Made by a program: the position numbers and the translations under genes. From positions 806,001 through 870,000 of the forward strand of contig CM057059.1 of assembly GCA_029945375.1 (NCBI GenBank): a DNA stretch of 64,000 bases, in the 5' to 3' direction. Shown here piece by piece: positions 23,386-33,141 of this stretch. How positions within the stretch are numbered: position 1 is the first letter of the stretch; each line of letters starts with the position of its first letter. The notes below the pieces were generated by a model. The model saw nothing but the letters and a program-made list of their open reading frames with translations. It was not told where the DNA came from and ran no database searches. This stretch comes from Agaricus subrufescens. Its lineage: Eukaryota > Basidiomycota > Agaricomycetes > Agaricales > Agaricaceae.

Positions 23386-25260
23386 ATGGGAGCCTTTATT
23401 CAATGGTTTCAATGCCAGGGTGCGCATTTCGATGCCGCGTCCATGGGCATCATTGGCTTCCCCCCTTCTGAGGGCGGCCGTGGCGCTGTCGCGCTGAAAG
23501 ATATTCCAGTCCGTGTTTTATTACTTCTCAATAAATTTGACTCTAAGGAGTCCCTCAGAGTGGTCATACTCTCTTCACCATTCCTAGAAATCTAACAATG
23601 TCCACACGCACATGTGTGCTTCCAACCAAATTTGGCCTTGAAGCCTGGCGAAAAGCCAAACTTCATCAAGGATGGGTTGGTCTAATTTTGTGTTTGATGT
23701 GGGAGACGGCAGCTGGGGCGTCTTCCAAGTGGGCAGGCTATTTAGGTACGCCTCGCCATTTTAATGATTTTTCGAGGGTCAAATGATGTGTAATAGATAC
23801 TCTGCCAAACAATTTCGATACACCCATGTTCTGGAATGAAGATGACCTTGCAGAATTGAAAGGTACTTCCGTGGTAGGTCTGTTCGTTCAGCTCCTTTTA
23901 TGTAATATAATTAATATAGCTTAACCTTCGTTTGCAGAAAAACTCGGCAAGATAGATGCTCAAACAGATTATAATGAGAAACTTTTACCGGCGGTCCAAT
24001 CAAGACCGGATTTGTTTCTTCCAGAACATATATCAACCCATTATTCTATCGAGAGGTATCATATTATGGGTAGTCGCATCCTCTCACGAAGTTTTATCGT
24101 GGAAAAGTGGAATGAAGACGAAGATGAAAATGAGGCAGCCAATACAAGCTTAGGAAGTGCCATGGATGTTGGCGAGCAACATGCCACCGAAGAAAGGCAA
24201 GACGTTGCCGAAGAAACAGAAGAAAATAATGAGGAAGATGAAGATGAGGACGACGATGATTCTTCTGATGTGGCCATGGTTCCAATGGCTGACATATTAA
24301 ATGCACGATATCAGACAGAAAATGTTGGTCGTCCCCGCTCATTGCCATGCAGATAAATCTTCAATTCTCTCTGTCAGGCAAAATTATATTACGAAAAGGA
24401 CGAACTAAAGATGGTGTCTATAAAGCCGATCAAAAGTGGCGAACAGATTGTCAGTATTCCCGCAATCAGCCCTTTGTGTACCGCCGCTCTAACCTTTTTT
24501 ATCCCAGTGGAATACGTATGGTGATCTGCCAAATGCAGAGTTGTTGCGGCGATACGGACATGTCGATCTTCTTCCTCTTCCTTCTGGAGGTGATGGAAAT
24601 CCGGGAGATGTCATTGAAATCAAAGCCGATCTCATGGTATCAATAGTATCATCGATGCCAGAAGCTGTCAAGGGTAATGAAGCTAAGGAAAGAATAGACT
24701 GGTGGTTAGAACAGGGTGGGGAAGAGTAAGTTGCAGACAACTTATCATTCTTCTTTAATCGGGATCCTGAATTTTAATTCCTGTAGTGTCTTCATTCTAG
24801 ACTACGAATATCATTTGCCGCAGGTAATAATCTCATTCGCAAAACTTCTCCTTCTATCTAAACTGGAATGGGAGAAAGTTCGAGAAAAATCAAAGCCACC
24901 CAAGGCCAAACTGGGAGGCGTTTTATGCGATATCTTGATCTCGACTCTCGATAAACGCTCGGAAGAATACCCGACCACGATAGAGGTGAAGATGATAAGC
25001 TGTGCTCTCATAATTTGTTTAAATACTAAACAGCGCCATTTTAGACAGATAAGGCGCTTTTAACGAGCGACATCTCTCTGAATAAGCGACATGCCATCAT
25101 CGTTCGCCTGGGTGAAAAAGAAATATTACGAGGACACTTGCAAAAATTGAGAGCATTGAAAGAGGCTGAGAAGCAACACCCTGTTGCGGAGCTCAAAAAG
25201 CGAAAAAGCGAGGCCAGCGGCTCTAGTAGTACTACCAAGGCGAAAAAAAGTAGACGATGA
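23386..25260 (+). CDS. rkm4: SET-domain lysine methyltransferase, RKM4/SETD6 type
   Basis: Protein-lysine N-methyltransferase; the yeast relative Rkm4 monomethylates ribosomal protein Rpl42, and SETD6 is the animal homologue. Eight exons give 493 residues. The split SET domain is evident: FIQWFQCQGAHFDAASMGII, GGRGAVALKDIPSGHTLFTI, RNLTMSTRTCVLP, then VAMVPMADILNARYQTENAK and finally GEQIWNTYGDLPNAELLRRY, which holds the catalytic Tyr and pseudoknot residues. The C-terminal Rubisco-LSMT substrate-binding part includes YHLPQVIISFAKLLLLSK and ends with a basic KKRKSEAS...AKKSRR tail. A long acidic insert (EENNEEDEDEDDDDSSD) sits inside the SET domain. The start ATG at 23386 is the first that preserves the conserved N-terminus. 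Confidence 0.93.
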
Positions 25261-25505
25261 TTAGTATTACAGTATACGTTATATGAGCGCCTCAGCGCCT
25301 GGTCGGGCGATAATCACATGTAACCAGGCGGGCAATAGAGATCATTACGTGCCCGAAAGGTCGTCGGTGGCCGTGCAAGAAATGTCAGCTGCGGAATGTT
25401 GTATAGCTGAGACAAGTACATATCAATCGTTCCTCATTCTCCCATCACACACGCAACCACCCTTGTTCGGTTGCATCTTCGTCGCCCTACTCCCCTTCTA
25501 TACCC

Positions 25506-27114
25506 ATGGATGACCAGAAGCCTTGGGATGCCGCTCATCCCGAAGTTAATATCGCTGAACCTCCAACCTCCGCAACCGGGAATACAGAAGATACGACTCG
25601 ATCGCCAGCTACATTCCCTACGCCTACCGTACCGACTATAAGCAAGCCCAGTGTACTGGCAGGACAGTCCGCAACTAACCCTGCTTCATCTTCACCACCC
25701 CCTATTCCCGAAACTCGTACTGGCGCTCCAGATGCACCTGCGCATCCACCGAATCCGCAAGTCGCGGCGCTAAAGGCTATCTTCCCTGATTACGACGACG
25801 CGATTCTGTATGTGCTTCATCTTGCCGCTAACTAGAGATGAAGATCTGATCAATGTTCTTGTATGATTTGGATAGACAATCCGTGCTAGAGTCCTGTGAT
25901 GGAAACCAAGATCGTGCGATTGACCTTCTTCTCGGAATGAGTGACCCCAACTACAAGGCACCGGCTGAAAGTCAAGCTCCACAGCATAATATGGTACATT
26001 ATCTATCTGCCTGGAAACCATTAAAGAAGTGTGACCGAAGCTTGACTTTCTAGACGCAAGAGGACTTGGATGAACAACTTGCGAGAAGACTCATGATAGA
26101 GGAACAACAACAGGCCCAAGATTTATGGGAACAACAACAGTATCAGCAACAACAGCCACGTCGCCAGTCACGATCTCGGCAGCAGCAGCAACAGCAGCAG
26201 CAACCGAATGCTACGCCACCTTTGGGCGGGAACGATACTATGAGTGAAGTCCAGGAGCATTTCAATAGGATCGCTGCTTGTAAGTGCCAGCGTCATTTAG
26301 AAGACGGAAGAAACTCATTATATTGTAGCCGGAAGAAAGACTTTTGGTGCATTTATGGATAAAGTTAGAGCCAAGATCCAAGAGTTTGACAAGTTTGTTT
26401 TCATCACTCTATAGATATAATTTTCGTTGAACTGCCTCTAGGCCTGATTCAGGTGCAAGTGGATCCGGTGTGCAGCCGACGTGGGGTAATACAAGTTCTG
26501 CACCACCTCGTGAACAAAATACTGCAACACAATCACCCCCTCCACGAACAAACTATCAAGCATACCGCGGAGGACATACTACTAGCGGGGATTACAATGC
26601 ACCAACATCAGGATATTCCGCAAATACTGCAGTCTCGCAGTCAGCTGCGTTATATGATCCTGACCATAGTCCGCAGCTCCAGTCACCTGCTTTCCCTTCA
26701 CCAAATTCTGGCGCCAAGAAGCCGACCGCAGTTGAAGGGTACGATGTGTCTCCGGTAGCTTCGGAACCAATTCGTGAGTCTAGAAACGAAACAATGCTTT
26801 ATCAATAGTTGACGGCTTGTGTCTACATAGCCACGCCTCGGTCTGCAGCACAACAACCGCCTTCGACGACTGTGGCAGCATCCCCACCTCCGCGAGGCCC
26901 GAGCCCAGCAAATCCTATTGATGGAGGTAAGTTCATGATCGTGCAAAAAGTCTCTTGGCATGTTGATAACATCGGATCAGGCAAACTCGGTCTTTTACCC
27001 AAGCGCCCGATTTCTTTGGTCAGAGATCAGCCGCTAAATCAGAACCAACACGCTCAACGGCATGATACCGAAGACGATGACCTTGAATATGCCGAGAGTC
27101 CGTTCGACAAGTAG
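25506..27114 (+). CDS. CUE-domain ubiquitin-binding protein (Cue5-like)
   Basis: Seven exons give 423 residues. After a Pro/Thr/Ser-rich N-terminus, the CUE domain spans the first intron at about residues 84-128: NPQVAALKAIFPDYDDAIL, QSVLESCDGNQDRAIDLLLG and MSDPN. The hydrophobic F-P and terminal Leu-Leu motifs that bind ubiquitin are present. Cue5 is an autophagy receptor for ubiquitinated aggregates in yeast, so a similar adaptor role is plausible. Next come a charged helix (EQLARRLMIEEQQQAQDLWE), a Gln-rich run (CAG/CAA repeat about 26180-26202), a conserved FGAFMDKVRAKIQEFDK helix, and a Pro/Ser-rich C-terminus ending in an acidic EDDDLEYAESPFDK tail. The acidic aromatic tail could be an Atg8-interaction site, but no canonical W/F/Y-x-x-L/I/V core is clear. 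Confidence 0.88.
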
Positions 27115-27287
27115 TTTCGATCTTATTTCTGACAGGCCGTATTATATCGAATATGTATGTTTAGTGTATGCCGTGGTATGTTGTCTCATAGTATCATAAT
27201 CGATGCAAGGGGATTGTATTCGGGGAATGTTTCTACGATCAGCCCGCAAGCGGCGAAACACGAGGTGGTATTAGCAACGTTGGGGGA

Positions 27288-28253
27288 CTAATAGACAAAA
27301 GGGGAGGCAAAGGAACGAGCGGCGTTGATGACCGGCGTGGCTGCGGCTTGGAAGTCTGCGGCATTGCCTGTCATGAGTAGACCAACTACAAGGCGAGTCA
27401 GACGTTTGCGTAAGTGAAGAGGGGGCACAGGGACAAACCAATAAGTCCAAAGAGACCAAGAATGCTGCCAAAGACCTCGACGACAAGAATCTTTACAAAG
27501 AGGTCTGGGTCTGCCGCATCTGCCAAGGCAGCAGTAGAACCAGTGATGCCTACGCAAACGCCACAAAGGAGGTTGCATGCGCCGACAGTTAGACCACCCC
27601 AGAATAACGCGAAACCTATGGATGTTTTGTTTTAGCAGTTGGCATATTTGGAGGGTTGTAACATACCAGTAAAGTAGTTGCTGCGCGTGTAGAGCACGTC
27701 ATCAGGAACATAGGCCAATTTTGCGGAATACACAATGCCAATGATCTAGGTCATCTCGTGAGTTGACGGAAGGAATGACAGAACTCGACGAGACATACAA
27801 CACCGTAGATGGCAACGACTTCACAAAAGATGATACTAGACAGTGTCGGTGAGCTTTACAGAGGGGTTTAGTGTAGGGTGAGCGCGAACCTGATCAAGTT
27901 CTTGGTTGTAATACGCGGTGACCTGACACCACCTCCGAGAATAGACGAACCAGTCAAGAATATTCCCCTGCAGCCCGGTGGGTAAGTTGTAGACGCTGTC
28001 GTGATCGCGGTTTCCTACCATCCAGCGCCTGCCACGCTCAGGCCAAGGCAGAGTCCAATTCCGGTTGCACCCCAGGCGTACGGACTTGATTCCTGCAAGA
28101 AAAGGCCGATGTCGAAGCGGCCTGGCTGGAGGTAAGCGACAGTTGAAGGCTGCAAGGGCAGAACATACCAGTGAAGAGGAGATACAAGAGGAGGATAACG
28201 AGGAGGAACGGAGGGAGGCCATACGAGTAGGCTGAGTAGTAGTAGTAGCCCAT
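27288..28253 (-). CDS. vma16: V-type H+-ATPase proteolipid subunit c''
   Basis: Membrane rotor subunit of the vacuolar proton pump. Seven exons give 218 residues, close to the yeast size. The N-terminal extra helix ([17 protein letters not shown]) that distinguishes c'' from c is present. Later helices include [55 protein letters not shown] (with the proton-carrying Glu in FCEVVAIYG), [20 protein letters not shown], and a C-terminal [20 protein letters not shown]. The stop is TAG at 27288. The start codon lies 46 bp from that of the divergent ARL3 gene; the gene converges on the CUE gene with 173 bp between stops. Confidence 0.96.
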
Positions 28254-28299
28254 GGCAGAGAGCAGAGGATGTTGACGTGTGTTTGGCTGCCTCTTGGCC
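28254..28299. promoter_or_regulatory. 46 bp bidirectional intergenic region between VMA16 and ARL3
   Basis: The two start codons face away from each other with only 46 bp between them. Core promoter elements of each gene must overlap the other's 5' UTR or coding region. No TATA box seen. Joint regulation is inference. Confidence 0.5.
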
Positions 28300-29224
28300 A
28301 TGTATCATCTCCTCAAGGGCCTCCACCAGTACCTCACTCAGAAAGAGGAATTTTCAGTCATCATCATCGGCCTCGACGGCGCTGGCAAAACAGTCTGCAT
28401 CGCCCTCTCTTTCTGCCGTCTCTCTTGTTGACGCGTCTGGTAGACTCTGCTTGAGAAAATCAAGACCTTCTACAATGAGGTTCCTGGTCTCTCCCCCGAC
28501 AAGATAGGGCCGACTGTCGGCCAGAACAGTATGCATAGGCTCTACCTTTACTTCTCATCTTAATTCCGTCCCCCCGCGGTAGCTGGGAAGATCACCTTAC
28601 CTTCCACGATCCTCCAATTCTGGGACCTTGGCGGCCAGCGCGGCATTCGCAACATCTGGCACCGTTACTTCGACGACTGTCATGCCGTCGTGTACGTTAT
28701 AGATGCCGAAGACCGCGAACGACTCGCCGAAGGCTGGGAAGTATTTGGTATGTTCTCGTAATTTCTCTCTACTCTCATCCTCATAGCCTCAATCATAAAC
28801 TTTTGCATGCTATTTCAAAACTTCCCAAGCGATCTAGACTCTGTCTTATCCGCGCCCCAAATTCTCGGTGTCCCGCTTTTGCTTCTTGCCAACAAACAGG
28901 ATTCACCAGACAGTCTTTCGGTCGAGGAAATCCGACATGATTACGAAGACTGGTACCAGCGTAAACTGGAGAGCGCGCGACGGCACGCCAGATACGGCGA
29001 AGACGAAAGCGAAATCACCGCTAGAAGACAGCGAATTGCCAGTTTGGATGTGATGGGTATTTCCGCTCTGGAAGGGTGAATATTTCGCCCTCTTGTTCAC
29101 CTCGAAAGAACTTTAATCATGAGGTATCTCCGCCTTTTTCAAAATTAGAACCGGTGTTAGAGCTGCCGTGGACTGGCTATTTATCCGCGTTCAGAACAGT
29201 AGGCGGTATGTCCATATCTTCTGA
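28300..29224 (+). CDS. arl3: ARF-like small GTPase ARL3/ARFRP1
   Basis: Golgi GTPase that recruits Arl1 and golgins. Five exons give 218 residues. The start MYHLLKGLHQYL has no Gly at position 2, so it is not myristoylated; the Met-aromatic-His-Leu start matches the N-terminal acetylation signal through which yeast Arl3 binds Sys1 at the Golgi. G-motifs are IIGLDGAGKT (P-loop, split by intron 1), switch I PTVGQNTGKI, WDLGGQRGIR, LLANKQDSPD and the G5-region ISALEG. An insertion YEDWYQRKLESARRHARYGE between G4 and G5 is characteristic of ARFRP1 rather than other ARLs. The C-terminal exon reads TGVRAAVDWLFIRVQNSRR. Confidence 0.94.
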
Positions 29225-29478
29225 GCCCAAAAGATATTCTCATCGAGATCAGAGATACCAATCCCGGCGGAACTGCATAGTTGACCGGCCATTGCCCCCT
29301 CATTCTGAGAATACTGCCACGATTGGCTAGCCAGATGGATTGTTTGTCCTGTTGAAAGTGCTCTAGAAACTTGTGAGGGCATCTAGTCCTGCCTTCTGAC
29401 CAGTCTTCTTGTTCGCTCGTACCCATTTAACCGTCCCACTTTCCCTTTTACAAGCATGTACATTAAGATACACGATCA

Positions 29479-31042
29479 TCACCGGATATAATCCATGAGA
29501 AGTTCCTTTCGATCCCATGCCACTTTGGCTAATGCAGCTCCTGCACCCAAAACTACCAATTGTTTGCCAAGTATACGCCACAAGTCTCTACCCACCCGGT
29601 GATAGTGACGAAGCCCTCTGACCACCCTGAACACAACAAACGAATGAGACATGATAAAAAAAATAACAAGCATAGGTATGAGAGAAAAACGTACTTGAGA
29701 GCTGCATTGGCACGCTCATCAATCATTGCGTACACTCCTTGTTTAAATTCGTCGGGCTTTACGCGGAAGACTGGTCCATCGTCAGATAGGATCCAAGCAC
29801 ACCCACTGGTTTCGGGATCTGGATCCGTAGCGGCATGGAAGATAGCCCCTGCGATTCGCGGCACCGGTGTGAGCGGGATTCCTGCCAGAAGTATCTTGAC
29901 TCGTAATGGAACTATACTTGTATCTGATGAGAAGAGAGAAGAAGAGCAACATCAAAGATTAGTCTTCACTTGGGAAAAGTGGTTTCCCACTAATGTTGTT
30001 CCTACATACCGGCAAAGAATGGATGGATGACGCCGACTCGGATATCCTGCAGTTGAAGGGGAAGGTGAAGAGATCTCATTAGTCCCAAAACTGCATGCTT
30101 AGAGGCTGTGTAGAGGGTTCCTCCCGGAATAGGCATCCAAGACGCTAAATTTTAGGCAGCTCTCAGTAAAGAAGCAGAATTAGAAGCAAATATCGCCTTC
30201 GTACCCATAGATCCAGTGAGAATAAGTGATTTAAGGTCACCAGTTTTCTTATTGAGTTTCAGATAGTGTAAAGATAGATGGGCAGCTAGAAAATACACGG
30301 ACAAGTTGTTCTCATTCAGTATTCAACGGTGACGGAGATTTCGAGATAAACTTACTATATAGAGCCCCCGTGAGGTTGATATCCAAAGTCAGTAAGCTTG
30401 GTTTTACTGGTTTATGATTCCCGTCAAGGGTGACCGAACCAAACCGTGAGGTCTCGCTGACTCCAGCGTTGGCTACCTGTACAAAAAATATCCGGTTTAT
30501 GGCATGGGAAGAGCAGAAGCAATGAGCGCCCTACCACTATATCGACAGATCCATATTTGGAGATGGCAGTTTCGAACAGGGAAACTTGGTCTTCCCATGA
30601 AACGACGTTACATTTCACAAAGACTGCCTCTCTAATTGGCCCAAATTAGTCTCCATTTCTCTCTTATGTGAAAGGAAGGAGGAAGCTTCAACGTACCCTC
30701 CATTTTCCTGAATCTGGCTGACGGTCTTTTCTCCTCCTTCGGCATCCTTGTCGCCAATCACGATTTTAGCTCTGAAGGATGCCACCAATCAAACAAGTTG
30801 GCGAATTTACGAAAGTCATTATGCATTGCCAATTTAAAGCGTATAGTACAACACGTACCCATAAGAAGCAAAGCGTTTCGCCGTTTCCTGACCTATACCA
30901 TTTGCGGCACCTATGCCACTCGTAAGTCGACTCAGGACATGTGCAGAAATTCGGTAAAGAGGAGCTTGCCTGTAATAACAACTACCTTGCCCTGGACGCG
31001 GGCATTATGCTCGAACAACGCATTATCAGGTATATGCGACAT
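29479..31042 (-). CDS. short-chain dehydrogenase/reductase (classical SDR)
   Basis: NAD(P)-dependent oxidoreductase of the 15-hydroxyprostaglandin-dehydrogenase-like group; substrate unknown. About nine exons join: MSHIPDNALFEHNARVQGKV, then VVITGAANGIGQETAKRFAS (cofactor TGxxxGxG), KIVIGDKDAEGGEKTVSQIQ, VKCNVVSWEDQVSLFETAIS, VANAGVSETSRFG (NAG motif), SLILTGSMASWMPIPGGTLY, and YTASKHAVLGLMRS (catalytic Y-x3-K). The Asp in GDKDAEG suggests NAD preference. The C-terminus has a 100-residue extension ending in a hydrophobic helix (GKQLVVLGAGAALAKVAW) and RKELLMDYIR, perhaps membrane-associated. The first intron (30911-30969) has a GC donor and an AG acceptor; no GT donor preserves the glycine motif. 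Confidence 0.92.
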
Positions 31043-31670
31043 GGGAGATGGAAACAGAGCGCAAAGGTCAGTGAGAGCCAGCAGTTGATGACCTCGCCCA
31101 AGACTAAATATAAACATCTTCCCATCACAAGAAAGTAGATTCATTTGATGGCCTGCCATGCCGAAGACCAAATCAGGTACATTCTAGGTAGCCAGTCTCT
31201 CACGGCGGGCATCCATCTGTCAACTCAGACGTTGAGCGTATGATAATCAGGTTCTGATCAAGTTACATGTGATTGTGAGCTGTGTATCACCACTGAAGGG
31301 TTGGGTAGAAAAAACCCCGACTGGGTTTTTTTTACCGGTAATTTACAGGGCTATTACGGGGCTTAAAGTCAACACTTTTTTACCGTTCCAATAATCATGT
31401 GTCCCGGGATTTAGATGTCGATCGTCCTATAAGAGCACCGTAAAATACTCCGGGGTTCGTTCCGCTTTCTTGTACGGCGTTTCAAGGGTCACACACATTT
31501 GCCAATTCTTCTGTTTCGACGTCATGGTAAGTTCCAATGAAGGCACCATTCGAAGGGTTGGGATTACAACTTGCGCGCCCTCAGATCCTCACGTCCCAGG
31601 AAATCCGGTGGAGTGAACTTAACAGATTAGTGCTTTCATCAAAATATATAGCTGGTGACCATAATACAGT
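31043..31670. other. intergenic region with an A/T-tract hairpin
   Basis: Upstream of the SDR gene and downstream of HOB3, both on the minus strand. An inverted repeat at 31304-31317 and 31323-31336 (GGTAGAAAAAACCC pairing with GGGTTTTTTTTACC, one mismatch, 5 nt loop) is the only structured element. No coding signal. Confidence 0.5.
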
Positions 31671-32936
31671 TTAATTTCCACCACATATAGAGAGCTCCCG
31701 CATCTCCTGTAGCACGCTTTCCACCTAGAATACACATTACACACCGTCTTGTTTATCATCGAACGGGGGACCTCTCTTACCTGAGCATCAAGCTGTCCAG
31801 CAGCATAATCGTCTCGCACATTATCGGCGAAGTAGCTTTCCCAGAGTAAGACTAATCTCATACCCGAGGCACATACGAACTCACCGTTGTACACCACTAA
31901 GCTTCTCGTAGCCCTCCTCCGCAAACTTGGCCTGCATGCGGATCATAGCTTCAAAGCTGGGATCAAAGTATGGAACCCGTAGATCAAGTAATTGTGGAAG
32001 TTCGTTGATCAACTGCTCGTTCAGTAGATCAAAAGTGTCTTTATTTTCGTCGTGCTCTTGTTGAGCCTGGAAGAGATGAGATTAGAAGATACATTAGGCA
32101 ATGGAAGAAACATACTCGAGGGAGTTTCGTTGGGTCCTCGCTAGGTTTATCGATGATTTTCCGTAGTTTGCTGCGAGCCGAGTCGTAATCGAGCATCTGA
32201 TAACTTGTTTGGCAAAGGCATGGATAGATGTTGCTGGCAAGATTACCTTCTTATTCCGCTTGTTTATATGTTCATTGACGACGGGGAAGTAGGCGCACAT
32301 CTTGCCAATTGGCTCCAAGATAGTAGTACGGTAGGGACCATCCTGGTTTCATCAGACGCAATCACTAAATAAGAGCAGTAAACGCACGAGCTCTCGATTG
32401 AAGGTGGTGTCGAGATCATCCACTGAGCGTTTATATGCGTGTCCTGCCATAGCCCCTTCAGAATTTCTGTCCGCGGCAGAGTAGAAGGTCTCAAGGGTGT
32501 CAGCAATGCGTCCTTGTGCTGCGGTCATGGCTACGGCATAGTGAGAAACTGGGCCGCGTAGAGAGATAATCAGTTACACACCACGCATAGCATCCCAATA
32601 GGCCTTGCTGTCCTTCTGTAAGGCTTGACATTCCTTTTCAAAGCTAGAATGTGATGTGATCAGCCCAGCAGTAGGGATTATAGCAAGGACGACAGGGGAG
32701 CGAACTCACACTCGGAATTTGGCTTCTTCATCCTCGTACTGTCTATCTACTGTACGTTCTATCTGACCCGTCTTCTGCAGCAGCTATTTTGGACCAGCGG
32801 AGTCAGATAATGCATCCTAAGGTGAACTGAGCACTGACTGTAGTACCGGCTCGATTGACAGACTTTTTGAATCTAAGACACCTAGTTTCAGAGGAAGAAG
32901 CAACTCAACATGAAGTACCTACCCAGCCCAACTCAT
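31671..32936 (-). CDS. hob3: BAR-domain protein HOB3 (amphiphysin/RVS161 family)
   Basis: Dimeric membrane-curving protein for endocytosis, actin and cytokinesis; S. pombe Hob3 works with Cdc42 activation and yeast Rvs161 in endocytosis and cell fusion. The minus strand carries about nine exons: MSWAGFKKSVNRAGTT, LLQKTGQIERTVDRQYEDEE, FEKECQALQKDSKAYWDAMR, TAAQGRIADTLETFYSAADR, VDDLDTTFNRELDGPYRTTI, EPIGKMCAYFPVVNEHINKR, DYDSARSKLRKIIDKPSEDP, then YFADNVRDDYAAGQLDAQVE and the end LQEMRELSICGGN. It is a pure BAR protein with no SH3, so RVS161/Hob3 rather than RVS167/Hob1. It is divergent from UVE1, with 205 bp between starts. Confidence 0.94.
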
Positions 32937-33141
32937 ATTACGGGAAAATAAGGCAGTGACAGGCAGGTATTAGAGGGAAACTCTGGGCCCTATGCTGCAG
33001 TCACTACAGCCACGCCCGATATGGAAAACAGAATATTTGGCCTTATTATTTTCGGAAGGCACAGCAGCCCGATGGTCAGCGGAGATCGAGACAGACAGCT
33101 CCAAGCATAAGAATATAAAACAATTCCAGAATGGTCCGCGC

